This document shows positions 25,663-34,446 of a stretch of 64,000 nucleotides of DNA, in pieces. Position numbers and translations under genes: made by a program. Origin of the DNA: an uncultured Saccharospirillaceae bacterium (GTDB taxonomy: Bacteria; Pseudomonadota; Gammaproteobacteria; Pseudomonadales; Oceanobacteraceae). The stretch is from assembly GCA_947499545.1 (NCBI GenBank), contig CANMOZ010000016.1, positions 32,161 through 96,160 on the forward strand, read 5' to 3'. How positions within the stretch are numbered: the stretch's first letter is position 1; each line of letters begins with the position of its first letter. Under the pieces are notes generated by a model. The model was not told where the DNA came from. It made no database searches and worked only from the letters and a program-made list of their open reading frames with translations.

Positions 25663-26430
25663 ATGAATACCTGGAAGCCATATTTATTCGCAATTCTCTT
25701 AGGTCTAAGCACCTTTGCTAGCGCTGGAAAATTTGTAACCTTAGATCAATATAAAGCTCATGCCGTGGATAGTGATGGTCACCCAAGATGCATGGATAGA
25801 GGAGCAACGGCTGAATATTGCAGTTCAGAAATCAAATATGCTTTAGAGTTAAAGTTGATTGATCAAACGACGGCTAATTGGGGAAATGCTAACGGTTACT
25901 ATCCTATTATTAATCGGCATGGAGAGATTGATTCAATTTGCAAATGCGGTTGTTTTGCAGCTGATACGCTGATCAAGACAGCAACAGGTGATATTGCCGT
26001 GAATCAGCTTTCGGCTAAGGATCAGGTAATCACCTTGTCATCAGCGGCTAGAATGACAGACTTATCATTCCAAGACAGCCTTATTAAAAGCACAACATCA
26101 GGTGCAGAAGCTTCTTTGCTTTATCACTTCACTTTATCAAATGCGAGCGCACTCAAGCTAACACAGCATCATGGCGTGTTACTTTCTAATGGAAGAATGA
26201 CAACGGCAAAAGAGTTAACGATAAAAGATGAACTGGTAACGGCTACAGGTGAATTCGTTCAAATTGATAGAATTGAGCGAATAAAAGCAGATGGGGCTGT
26301 ATACAATTTTGAAGTTAAGAATGATTTACCTGTTGAGCATATTGTCATTGCAAATGGCATTCTGGTGGGTGAGGTTGCCTGGCAGAATCAATACACCCAA
26401 TATCTAAACCAAATTACATTAAGAATGTAA
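25663..26430 (+). CDS. Secreted protein with C-terminal Hint (hedgehog/intein) autoprocessing domain
   Basis: A 255-residue exported protein. The signal peptide is about residues 1-21 (FASA-GKF). Residues 22-96 form a small Cys-containing domain of no recognised family (Cys43, 53, 93, 95). Cys97 opens a Hint domain: G96-C97-F followed by 'AADTLIKTATGDIAVNQLS' (block A), T167-x-x-H170 in 'LKLTQHHGVLLSNG' (block B), 'TTAKELTIKDELV', and 'VYNFEVKNDLPVEHIVIANG' near the end. The His-Asn that would end a splicing intein is replaced by Gly-Glu (236-237), so N-terminal cleavage at Gly96/Cys97, hedgehog-like, is more likely than splicing. Self-cleavage is inference. aaagga precedes the ATG. Confidence 0.75.
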   Translation: MNTWKPYLFAILLGLSTFASAGKFVTLDQYKAHAVDSDGHPRCMDRGATAEYCSSEIKYALELKLIDQTTANWGNANGYYPIINRHGEIDSICKCGCFAADTLIKTATGDIAVNQLSAKDQVITLSSAARMTDLSFQDSLIKSTTSGAEASLLYHFTLSNASALKLTQHHGVLLSNGRMTTAKELTIKDELVTATGEFVQIDRIERIKADGAVYNFEVKNDLPVEHIVIANGILVGEVAWQNQYTQYLNQITLRM

Positions 26431-26517
26431 TGATATAAGTACAATTTAAGCATTAAGCTAAGAAAAATATAACGGATAGCTTGATGCCCTTTGCTAACAA
26501 TAAATAAGGATAATTAA

Positions 26518-27933
26518 ATGCTAAAGTTCCTCACGCTTTGTACAGCGATGACTTTGTCGGGGTGTGGTATTGCGATGTCATCGCCACCGGATGATGAATC
26601 ATCGAGTTCAAATGGGGTTTATGGTCGAGCGAAATTAACCGATTTAGCGGTGCCAAACCCTCTTATCCAAGCCATGGCCAATAATATTTCGGACCAATAC
26701 GTTGATCGTTTAAAAGCCGTTAATTGCCAAGATCCATCAGAGCAATATGGAAATTGCGAGTTACAAGAACGCGATTTTAATAGTGGTCAGTTTGACGCTG
26801 AAAAGGGTAATAAAGAAAGAGTATTGATCTGGGATCTTGCTGGGATTGAATATAAAGCCGTTGCTCGTTATAGAAGTCGTGTGAAAGGCTTGTATGAAAT
26901 TGAAGCGGGGCAGGGCGTTGTCGAATGGAACCCAAGGGTAACATTACCTAAGATTGTTTGGGAGTTATTAGATCATATTGATAGCAATGATTTTATGCCA
27001 GCTGCGGCGTTTGAGCGTTTGGATTCGGCATTAATAAATGCAGCTGGAGATTTTATTGATTCGACAGGTCACGGGGGTATGGTTGCCAATTATTTGTTTG
27101 AATATAATCCAAATGCACAATTTGTTTACTTGCGTGGATTTGATTTAGAAAACAAATTTGCAGACTCTTTTTGCGAGGACAGAGATGCATTTCATCAAGA
27201 CATGAATTTGGTTGCCAATCAGTTAAGTCACATATTGCAAAAACATTCGATCCGCTATGTTAATATATCGGGTGGCCATACTCTGTCAGGTATGAGAGAT
27301 TTTTGGAGGAAAAATTGCGCTGGTGCTTCCCAGGAATATGAACTGAAAAATCGATTGAGTGCAATTAAACAAGTTTATGATGTGTTAATGAATTCCGACG
27401 GGGTCATGGCGTTCCAAGCGAGTGCTGATATTTCATCAAGAAGTGAATATCCCATTGAGACCAGTAATGGTTATAATAATCGATTGTTGGTGGGTCATTT
27501 AGCTGTTTTGGATGCTAACGTTGATGAAAATGGCTATCCGCTTGATGCCAATAAAGTAGTAGCATTGCCGAGTTTGTATTACCAATCTGAGCCATGGACG
27601 GATGTCTTTATAAATTCTGGGGTTGAGCCATCAAGACCGCATGATTTTAATAAAACCCCTTTAATGCAAACCAGTCAGGCTGGATTTTCATTTTTCCCGA
27701 TAACCCGAAGTTACCCATCTTGGATGACCCCTATAGCTTTGTCTACGGCTATTTATATTAGAAAACATGATTTTAGTCATCTGCCTTTTGATAATAACCT
27801 TATCCAGAAAATAAAAAACAAATTAGTCCCTGATGGTTGTAATCGATTCAGTTCAGGCAAATGCAAGATCCAAGATCCATTGAGATATAAAAAGCAAGAT
27901 TTGTTTTTTGAGAACTATTTGATTAGTCCTTGA
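26518..27933 (+). CDS. Lipoprotein with divergent subtilisin-like (S8) peptidase domain
   Basis: A 471-residue lipoprotein: lipobox LSG-Cys16. The body follows the order of a subtilase. Asp106 is in 'RVLIWDLAGIE' (the V-x-D-T/S-G strand), and His185 in 'DSTGHGGMVANYL' (compare G-H-G-T-H-V-A-G). 'RYVNISGGH' corresponds to the V-I-N-x-S-x-G strand, 'VMAFQASAD' to the A-A-G-N region, and Ser401 lies in 'YPSWMTPIALSTA' (compare G-T-S-x-A-x-P). All three triad residues are present but the surrounding motifs are worn, so activity is likely but unproven. A Ser-rich tether follows the lipid anchor. The gene lies 87 bases after the Hint gene. Confidence 0.7.
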   Translation: MLKFLTLCTAMTLSGCGIAMSSPPDDESSSSNGVYGRAKLTDLAVPNPLIQAMANNISDQYVDRLKAVNCQDPSEQYGNCELQERDFNSGQFDAEKGNKERVLIWDLAGIEYKAVARYRSRVKGLYEIEAGQGVVEWNPRVTLPKIVWELLDHIDSNDFMPAAAFERLDSALINAAGDFIDSTGHGGMVANYLFEYNPNAQFVYLRGFDLENKFADSFCEDRDAFHQDMNLVANQLSHILQKHSIRYVNISGGHTLSGMRDFWRKNCAGASQEYELKNRLSAIKQVYDVLMNSDGVMAFQASADISSRSEYPIETSNGYNNRLLVGHLAVLDANVDENGYPLDANKVVALPSLYYQSEPWTDVFINSGVEPSRPHDFNKTPLMQTSQAGFSFFPITRSYPSWMTPIALSTAIYIRKHDFSHLPFDNNLIQKIKNKLVPDGCNRFSSGKCKIQDPLRYKKQDLFFENYLISP

Positions 27934-27997
27934 ATAATTAATCTGTTGTAAAAATATGAGTAAGGGAAATGTTGATTAGCATGGAAGCTAGAAACAA

Positions 27998-28588
27998 ATG
28001 AAAAGAAAGTGCAAACAATCTTGTGCGTTTATTATTGCTATGAGTGTGATGATGAGTGCCGCTGCATACGAAGATGGGCCCTATGGGAGTGGCGGTTGGA
28101 GATATAAGTTTAAAGCATCCGATTTAGAAATAATGAATGACAGAGCCCATTTTGATGGGACCTGGATTCAGGTGCCACGAGAGCCCTGGTACTACGGTCG
28201 TTGTGTTATCAAGGCGCCTGATATACCTATTTTCCATGATGATGGAAAAGCAGATGTATTTATTCAAGTAAGCTCTCAGTGGGTTGGGTTTATTGATCTC
28301 AATGCAGAATCTGATGTAGAGCTATTTAGAGTAAGAGCCTATACCCCTTCCGATCAATATGCGAAGTTTGAATACATGCATACTGGATTAATGAAGAAAA
28401 CCATTGATTACTATTCTGAGGAAGGTATTCCACACTACTATGCACGTACGATGGGTACTTACACCTTGCCAATGATGCAAATCGATGTTCGTCAAGGTGA
28501 GGTATTAGGTGTGGAAATATGCCGAATCGCAGCAGGGGGCACGAATACGATAAAATCCATTCAAGTTCACACTTACCCGACTGAGTAA
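27998..28588 (+). CDS. Exported hypothetical protein, third gene of the Hint/subtilase locus
   Basis: A 196-residue protein with a signal peptide (about 1-23, ends SAAA-YED). The mature part is rich in Tyr, Trp and Asp, with 'YGSGGWRYKFKASDLEIMND' at the start and two cysteines (near 69 and 175) that could pair. I recognise no family. It lies 64 bases after the subtilase-like lipoprotein gene on the same strand, so the three exported proteins may act together. The ribosome site is poor. Substrate, partner or inhibitor roles are all open. Confidence 0.6.
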   Translation: MKRKCKQSCAFIIAMSVMMSAAAYEDGPYGSGGWRYKFKASDLEIMNDRAHFDGTWIQVPREPWYYGRCVIKAPDIPIFHDDGKADVFIQVSSQWVGFIDLNAESDVELFRVRAYTPSDQYAKFEYMHTGLMKKTIDYYSEEGIPHYYARTMGTYTLPMMQIDVRQGEVLGVEICRIAAGGTNTIKSIQVHTYPTE

Positions 28589-28590
28589 AA

Positions 28591-28624
28591 TAAAAAAGGG
28601 CTAACTTATTTCAAGCTAGCCCTT
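28591..28624 (-). terminator. Terminator of the HDOD gene (minus strand)
   Basis: Stem AAGGGCTA/TAGCCCTT plus three further pairs after one mismatch. Read on the minus strand it runs into six T. It may also slow transcription from the plus-strand gene ending at 28588, though that side lacks a T-run. Confidence 0.75.
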
Positions 28625-28652
28625 AATCATACAATATTAAACGCTTCCCTTG

Positions 28653-30041
28653 TTAGGTACGATCCATCTGAATCACCATCGCATTAAGTGCCTCTTCATT
28701 TTCTTGAAGTTTCTCAAGTGCATTTTCGATGGTCCCTTCAGGTAACTGCAACTCGTCGTATGCGTCTTCATTTGCAATGACAGCCATACCATCGCCGATA
28801 CCAATGGATTGTAATTGACATAAAGACAGATTCAGAAGTTTTGACAGGATGGCATGCTCCCCATCGTAATAAGGGTGGTTTTGGTAACGGAGTGCAACAC
28901 ATAGTGGCTGAGGTAGGTGCCACTGTTTAAACAGCCCGCTGGCCAGTTGCTCCCGAGTAATGCCCAAAAGGTGCTTTTCTAAACAGGCGCGTGGTACGCA
29001 CGGATTGGCTTCAATATGTCGGCACAGCATGTCGAACATAGGAGGGAAGACATGAGCCAGCACCAGATAGCCAAAATTATGCAATAAACCGCTTAGATAA
29101 CAGAGCCCGGGTGGAGGCCTAACAGAGCTTGGAATTTTTTTGCCAATCTCGGACGCCAAGTGCGCCATGTAAACGGCTTTTTTCCAATAGGGTGTGTAAC
29201 CATAAGGGCCGTCTCGAGGAACACTCAAGTCTCTACCGAGCGCCAACCCGAGCGAAAGATTAATCACTAAATCAAACCCTAATACTCTAATCACGGCATC
29301 TTGAATGGATTCAATGGAGCTGGAAACGCCGTAGTAGGGCGAATTAGCCCAGCTGATGACTTGTGCTGCAAGAGAAGGATCTCGTTCTATGATGCCGGCA
29401 AGCTGTCTTGTCTCTGCATCAGGCTTCATGCGTAAATGAATGATTTCATTTGCAATTTCTGGAAGCGGTGGCACATCAAGCGTTTCATCCAGACGTTGTT
29501 TGATTCGCATAGACGTAAATCGACTCACGCTGTTATTCACCATTTTCAAATCAGCTTCTTGCCAATGATCAATGGGGATGCTGAGTTCTGGTAGCGGAGT
29601 GGCAATCTTTTTTATTTCGCTGTCTTTGATGAGCTTGCGGAAATCTTCTTGGCTGACTTCCAATAGATGTTCGCCATCAAGATGAAGGGACACTCTCTCG
29701 GGTTTTAGTAGCTGTTCGTCAATCCAGGTTTCGAATCCCGTTAACTGAGGCAATGCAGGCAGGCTCTCAATGTCGGGGGCAATTTTTTTGGCAATACCTT
29801 TTAACACACTGGGCTCTAGTGCTTGAAAGTGCCTTTTGGTGACTTGGAAAAGCTGTTGAAGATCAATAAACCCATTGGAAGGCACCATGAACTGCAATCG
29901 TTCCCGCCCATCCGTCAGGATGATAAGTTGCGCTTCATTATCTTTACCTAAATTGGTTACTTGGCGCTGCTTGACGTTAATGGTCGAAACATCCACCTCA
30001 TTTGCGATGAGTACTGCTTCTACTGGATGTGGAATACTCAT
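28653..30041 (-). CDS. HDOD-domain signalling protein with YbaK-like N-terminal domain
   Basis: A 462-residue cytoplasmic protein. Residues about 10-160 resemble the YbaK/aminoacyl-tRNA-deacylase-associated domain ('AQLIILTDGRERLQFMVPSN' and the FxxLxQ-like stretch). Residues 190-400 are an HDOD domain: 'LPPLPEIANEII' equivalent, 'RDPSLAAQVISWANSPYYG' and 'LSGLLHNFGYLVLAHVFPPM'. HDOD proteins are regulatory relatives of HD phosphohydrolases without the catalytic metal site. The combination is widespread in Pseudomonas-like bacteria, with unknown output. ATG 30041 is chosen because of GGAGAGG just upstream; the frame runs to 30146. Confidence 0.8.
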   Translation of the reverse strand: MSIPHPVEAVLIANEVDVSTINVKQRQVTNLGKDNEAQLIILTDGRERLQFMVPSNGFIDLQQLFQVTKRHFQALEPSVLKGIAKKIAPDIESLPALPQLTGFETWIDEQLLKPERVSLHLDGEHLLEVSQEDFRKLIKDSEIKKIATPLPELSIPIDHWQEADLKMVNNSVSRFTSMRIKQRLDETLDVPPLPEIANEIIHLRMKPDAETRQLAGIIERDPSLAAQVISWANSPYYGVSSSIESIQDAVIRVLGFDLVINLSLGLALGRDLSVPRDGPYGYTPYWKKAVYMAHLASEIGKKIPSSVRPPPGLCYLSGLLHNFGYLVLAHVFPPMFDMLCRHIEANPCVPRACLEKHLLGITREQLASGLFKQWHLPQPLCVALRYQNHPYYDGEHAILSKLLNLSLCQLQSIGIGDGMAVIANEDAYDELQLPEGTIENALEKLQENEEALNAMVIQMDRT

Positions 30042-30140
30042 GTCCTCTCCTTTATCCATGTTTCGACCTTTCCCTGAATCATTGTCAATTACACAACCGA
30101 GTTCATTATTATTGAGTTTTGCTCCTAAATTCGCACGGTG

Positions 30141-30166
30141 GCGCATTTAGCTCAGTTGATAAAGCA
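30141..30166 (+). pseudogene. Truncated tRNA-like remnant (acceptor 5' strand and D-arm only)
   Basis: Twenty-six bases follow tRNA positions 1-26 exactly: a 7-base acceptor 5' strand, T8-A9, then GCTC-AGTTGATA-AAGC as a D-arm with one mismatch (usual GCTC..GAGC). Downstream there is no anticodon stem, T-arm or matching acceptor 3' strand. I read it as a decayed or cut tRNA gene. The rest of the 352-base gap (30042-30393) is AT-rich with no ORF. Confidence 0.4.
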
Positions 30167-30393
30167 TGATTTCCCTTGTTTACAGTGTTCCTCTAGATAC
30201 TATAGATGAGCTGGCTTAGGCTAGCTTTTTAATCACTGCGTATATGTACAAAGGCGGGTATTGGCGTTATTGCTTGTCATGATTTGGATCGCAGCCGCTG
30301 TCTTAGTATTAGACGTATTTGCTACATAGAGGGTGGTTTGAGCGTGTAACTAGGCTGGATTTGTGAAAAAAATAGAATCAAATGCTTATGTAT

Positions 30394-32493
30394 TTAGGCT
30401 TGTGCAAAGCGTTCGGCTTGCCTTAACCAGCGATCGACGATTGCATCAATGCGTTCGGGGTCTTGGGAGCGGACTTGGTCTGACACCTGGGCGACTTGTT
30501 CTAAGAGTGGCTGGTCTCTTAAAAGGTCGGCTATGCGAAACTGAGCTAGCCCTGTTTGACGTGTTCCCATCACTTCGCCAGGGCCTCTGATTTCTAAGTC
30601 TTTTTCAGCGATCATAAACCCATCCTGCGTTTCACGCATCACTTCTAAACGAGCGCGACCTTGTCGGCTTAGTGGATTTTGGTAAAGCAAAAGACAGTAG
30701 CTCGCAGCGGTGCCTCGACCGACGCGACCTCTTAATTGATGCAGTTGCGCTAATCCCAAACGTTCAGGGTTCTCAATGATCATTATGTTTGCGTTTGGCA
30801 CATCAACACCCACTTCAATCACGGTTGTGGCGACCAAAAGATGAATAAGACCCGCTTTAAATGCCGCCATCACCTCCGCTTTTTCTTGAGGTTTTAAGCG
30901 CCCATGCACCAAGCCAACATTGAGGTCAGGAAGAGCTTCTGTCAGGAGTTGTGCACAGTCCTCTGCGGCTTGGCATTGTAGGTTTTCCGACTCTTCTATG
31001 AGCGTACAAACCCAATATGCTTGCTGCCCGGTTGCACAGTGGTCGCGCAGCCGTTCAATGACGTCATCTCGGCGTCCACTGGGCATAACGAGCGTTTGAA
31101 TGGGCTTGCGTCCAGGAGGGAGTTCATCAATCACCGAGCAATCAAGATCTGCGTAAGCACTCATGGCAAGGGTTCTGGGTATAGGGGTGGCGGTCATGAT
31201 TAATTGATGAGGAAAACGCCCGCGGCCTTTTTCGCGGAGCGCAAGCCTTTGATGAACGCCAAAACGGTGTTGCTCATCAATAATGGTTAATCCCAGTTCC
31301 TGGTAGACAACGTCGTCCTGAAACAAAGCGTGGGTGCCAATGGCAATACGTGCTTGGCCAGATGCCAATGCGTCTAAGGCTTGTGCCCTGGCTTTCCCTT
31401 TTACTTTTCCGCTGAGCCAAGCGATGTCGATGCCCATTGGGTTCAGCCAATTGAGGAAACTATGATAATGCTGTTCGGCCAGTATTTCCGTTGGCGCCAT
31501 CAGTGCGACCTGATAGCCCGCTTCGATGCACTGCAAAGCCGCCATGGCTGCCACAAGGGTTTTGCCAGACCCTACATCACCTTGTACCAAGCGCAACATC
31601 GGCTGTGTGTGCTGCATATCTGCTGCAATTTCTGAACAAACCTTCTGTTGAGCGCCGGTTAGGGTAAAGCTCAGTTGATTTATCAAATCGGCTTGGAGCT
31701 TTTGGCTGGCTGGGCAGGCCGGGGCTACCTGCGCTTGTGTTTGATCCCGTAATTTTTTAAGACTGAGCTGATGTGCGACCAGTTCTTCGAACGCAAGACG
31801 TTGAATCGCAGGGTGTAAACCTTCAAGCAGAGCATGCGTATCTGTGCCTGGTGGAGGCTGATGCACAAAGGCCAGCGCTTGGTTTAATGGTATTTGCAGG
31901 GTAGGCGGGAGGTAGCTTTCACGGAGCAATGGCGTGACCGATTGTTGTTTCAAATAGCTCAGGCACTGCCCCACTATTTGGCGAAGCCGTTGCTGAGACA
32001 GCCCATCGGTTGCTGGATAAATAGGTGTTAAGCAGCTTTCTTCTGTTGCTTGAACTTGATCAGGTCGCTGATATTCCGGGTGGTACATTTCGAGCCCCGA
32101 GCTACCAGGTCGCGCTTCACCAAAGACCCGAACCTCTGCTCCTTTCTCAAAAAACTGCTTTAACGCCTGACTGACAAAATAAAATCTCAACCCGATGGTG
32201 CCTGAAGTGTCTCGCAGTCGTACGAGAAAACTTCGCTTACGCCCCATCATGACCTGAGCATTGATGACTTCCCCCTGAATAACAGCATCTTGAAAGGGTT
32301 GGAGTTGTCCGATGCTTTGAATACGGGTTCGATCTTGATATCGAAGGGGTAAATGCAACAAGGCATCTTGCACAGATTCAATGTTTAACTTTGCGAGTTT
32401 TTCAGCCAGCCCTGGGCCAACTCGCCCGACCTGCGTAATCGCAAGACGGTGCAAGGGAGTTGATGAGGTTTGTTTCGAGGTGGCCACAACCAT
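30394..32493 (-). CDS. recG: ATP-dependent DNA helicase RecG
   Basis: A branch-migration helicase acting on stalled forks and Holliday junctions; 699 residues, normal length. The N-terminal wedge/OB domain covers about 1-240 ('GVGPGLAEKLAKL'-type opening, 'YHPEY'). Helicase motifs follow: Walker A 'QGDVGSGKTLVAA', motif II 'IIDEQHRFGVHQR' (D-E-Q-H), motif III 'TATPIPRTLAM' and motif VI 'QLHQLRGRVGRG'. It lies 3 bases after oxyR on the same strand, the recG-oxyR pairing known from Pseudomonas. Confidence 0.97.
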   Translation of the reverse strand: MVVATSKQTSSTPLHRLAITQVGRVGPGLAEKLAKLNIESVQDALLHLPLRYQDRTRIQSIGQLQPFQDAVIQGEVINAQVMMGRKRSFLVRLRDTSGTIGLRFYFVSQALKQFFEKGAEVRVFGEARPGSSGLEMYHPEYQRPDQVQATEESCLTPIYPATDGLSQQRLRQIVGQCLSYLKQQSVTPLLRESYLPPTLQIPLNQALAFVHQPPPGTDTHALLEGLHPAIQRLAFEELVAHQLSLKKLRDQTQAQVAPACPASQKLQADLINQLSFTLTGAQQKVCSEIAADMQHTQPMLRLVQGDVGSGKTLVAAMAALQCIEAGYQVALMAPTEILAEQHYHSFLNWLNPMGIDIAWLSGKVKGKARAQALDALASGQARIAIGTHALFQDDVVYQELGLTIIDEQHRFGVHQRLALREKGRGRFPHQLIMTATPIPRTLAMSAYADLDCSVIDELPPGRKPIQTLVMPSGRRDDVIERLRDHCATGQQAYWVCTLIEESENLQCQAAEDCAQLLTEALPDLNVGLVHGRLKPQEKAEVMAAFKAGLIHLLVATTVIEVGVDVPNANIMIIENPERLGLAQLHQLRGRVGRGTAASYCLLLYQNPLSRQGRARLEVMRETQDGFMIAEKDLEIRGPGEVMGTRQTGLAQFRIADLLRDQPLLEQVAQVSDQVRSQDPERIDAIVDRWLRQAERFAQA

Positions 32494-32496
32494 GAT

Positions 32497-33399
32497 TTAA
32501 AATAGGCGACACATCGAAGAGGATTGGACCAACATGTCGATGGCTTTTGGTCGCGTAAAGCTTGCCCGCCAAGCAATGCCAATGTTTCGATACGCGCGAT
32601 GCCCACTGAAGGGACGAGTGACAAGTGTGCCTTCAGGGTATTGAGAGACTTGAGCGGCTGACTTAGGCAGCACGCTGATGCCTAAGCCACTGGCCACCAT
32701 ATGTTTAAGCGTTTCTAAAGAACTGCCTTTGGCGACTGAGTGCAGATGTGAATTTGAGCGCTGAGCCAAGTTGGGGCAAATATCCAATACTTGATCTCTG
32801 AAGCAATGCCCTTCTCCCAATAGCAAAACGTCTTCCGACATAATCTCTTCGGGCTCAATAGCCGATTTCGCAGCTAAAGGGTGGTTGCTGTTCATGACAA
32901 CGACAAAGGGTTCATCGTAGAGAGGCTTAGTCAGCACGTCAGGCTCGGTAAAGGGTAGGGCGACAATGATCGCATCCAAATCACCACTTCTTAACTGTTT
33001 GCGCAGTTCAGCCGTGTAGTTTTCCTCTACAAATAAAGGCATCCCCGGAGCAGACTGGTGCATTTGAACCACTAAGTGAGGCAATAAATAGGGGCCAACG
33101 GTTAATATTGCACCAAGTCTAAGGGGGCTGCGCAATTGATCTTTTCCATATCGTGCCAGGGACTCGATGCTTTTGACCTCTTCGAGAACCCGTTGCGCTT
33201 TTTCGACGATTTCAGCCCCAATGGGGGTAACATTGACGGAGTTTTTCGAACGCTCAAACAAATCCACACCAAGCTCTTGTTCGAGCTTTTTGATGGCGAC
33301 ACTTAAAGTAGGCTGACTGACAGCGCTGTGATCTGCTGCTCGACCAAAGTGGCGTTCTTTTGCAAGAGAGATGATGTATTTCAGCTCGGTCAATGTCAT
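32497..33399 (-). CDS. oxyR: Hydrogen peroxide-sensing LysR-type regulator OxyR
   Basis: A redox-switched activator of antioxidant genes; 300 residues. The LysR helix-turn-helix lies at about 1-60 (AADHSAVSQPTLSVAIKKLE). The peroxide-sensing cysteines fall at exactly the E. coli positions, Cys199 and Cys208 (GEGHCFRDQVLDICP), followed by 'SSLETLKHMVASGLGISVLP'. ATG 33399 gives the family length; the frame runs on to 33507 without homology. It is divergent from the epimerase gene and upstream of recG. In other species OxyR controls katG, ahpCF and, in Pseudomonas, the recG operon. Confidence 0.96.
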   Translation of the reverse strand: MTLTELKYIISLAKERHFGRAADHSAVSQPTLSVAIKKLEQELGVDLFERSKNSVNVTPIGAEIVEKAQRVLEEVKSIESLARYGKDQLRSPLRLGAILTVGPYLLPHLVVQMHQSAPGMPLFVEENYTAELRKQLRSGDLDAIIVALPFTEPDVLTKPLYDEPFVVVMNSNHPLAAKSAIEPEEIMSEDVLLLGEGHCFRDQVLDICPNLAQRSNSHLHSVAKGSSLETLKHMVASGLGISVLPKSAAQVSQYPEGTLVTRPFSGHRAYRNIGIAWRASFTRPKAIDMLVQSSSMCRLF

Positions 33400-33445
33400 G
33401 GTATACCCTAGTCGTACAAGCCATGGTAAAGGGAATAGAATACCT

Positions 33446-34354
33446 ATGAGTGGGCAAGAAGAGAAGCCATTAAACACCAGCATGCCGCTAACCCGCCCAA
33501 GCTCCATTCTTATTGTAGGCTGTGGGGATTTAGGACTCGCTATCGCTGAAATGTTAAGGCCTCAGGGCCATCAATTGTATGGGCTAAGGCGACAAACCCC
33601 GTCTTCTAGTGATGTAAACTGGATTTCAGCTGACGTCACTCAACCTTTAAGTGAACCTCTGCCACCAGTTGAACAAGTGGTCTTTTGTATTGCACCGAGT
33701 GTGTACAATGAAACGGCTTATCAAGCCGTGTATGTTGAAGGGCTTAAGCATGTGCTGACGGCGCTTGCAGTGCCACCCAAGCATCTGTGGGTTGTTTCTT
33801 CAACCGGGGTTTATGGCAGTGCTTCTGGCCTCTTGGATGAAACCTCAAGTCCTTTGCCGGATTCACCCATGAATCAAGCGTTGATTGAGATGGAAGCGGT
33901 GGCTTCGGAACAACCATTCCCAACGACCATCGTTCGATTAGCAGGCATTTATGGTCCAGGCCGTACGGCGTTATTGCAGAAGGCTCACGAGGGTATTGAC
34001 CCACAAGCTTTAACGGATATTTGGACCAATCGCATACACCGAGACGATGCAGCACGGTTACTTGGGCATTTAATGGAAAGGCGGGCTGATGGCCAGGCAG
34101 TAGAATCCCTATATTTGGGGGTGGATGATGAGCCTGCACGTTTAAGCGATGTCATGGATTGGTTGCGACATCAGCTTGGAGTGACACACAAAGATGATTC
34201 AGTTGTTATGCGCCGGCAAAGCACGAAGCAATTGAGTAATAAACGACTTAAAGCGACCGGCTTTCAGTTCCAATACCCTACGTATCGTGAAGGCTATTTG
34301 GCAGTGATCGCCAATCATCCTGAATTTAAGCGAGAGACTGTGAAATCTTCATAA
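33446..34354 (+). CDS. NAD(P)-dependent epimerase/dehydratase, YeeZ-like atypical SDR
   Basis: A 302-residue soluble protein with a Rossmann opening 'ILIVGCGDLGLAIAEML' and the SDR-type 'VSSTGVYG' strand plus 'TIVRLAGIYGPGR' typical of the YeeZ group. The active-site YxxxK is not obvious: the region after 'STGVYG' reads 'DSPMNQALIEMEAVA' with no Tyr-Lys pair, as in other atypical members. Substrate unknown. ATG 33446 follows agggaa; a later ATG at 33482 is possible. It is transcribed divergently from oxyR with 46 bases between the starts. Confidence 0.8.
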   Translation: MSGQEEKPLNTSMPLTRPSSILIVGCGDLGLAIAEMLRPQGHQLYGLRRQTPSSSDVNWISADVTQPLSEPLPPVEQVVFCIAPSVYNETAYQAVYVEGLKHVLTALAVPPKHLWVVSSTGVYGSASGLLDETSSPLPDSPMNQALIEMEAVASEQPFPTTIVRLAGIYGPGRTALLQKAHEGIDPQALTDIWTNRIHRDDAARLLGHLMERRADGQAVESLYLGVDDEPARLSDVMDWLRHQLGVTHKDDSVVMRRQSTKQLSNKRLKATGFQFQYPTYREGYLAVIANHPEFKRETVKSS

Positions 34355-34446
34355 ACATAAAAAATGGGGGCGCCTGAATGCCTTTACTGGGCGAGTACAA
34401 CGGAATAGGTGCTCCTACACGAATTGGTTGATGGAATCTGTATTGT

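Noticed and set aside
25663-26430. A true splicing intein
   Set aside because: The host part is a small secreted domain rather than an essential enzyme, and the C-terminal His-Asn plus following nucleophile are absent.
33744-34139. 131-codon minus-strand ORF inside the YeeZ-like gene
   Set aside because: Fully overlapped by a well-supported gene on the other strand; its own translation is His/Pro-rich and shows no domain.
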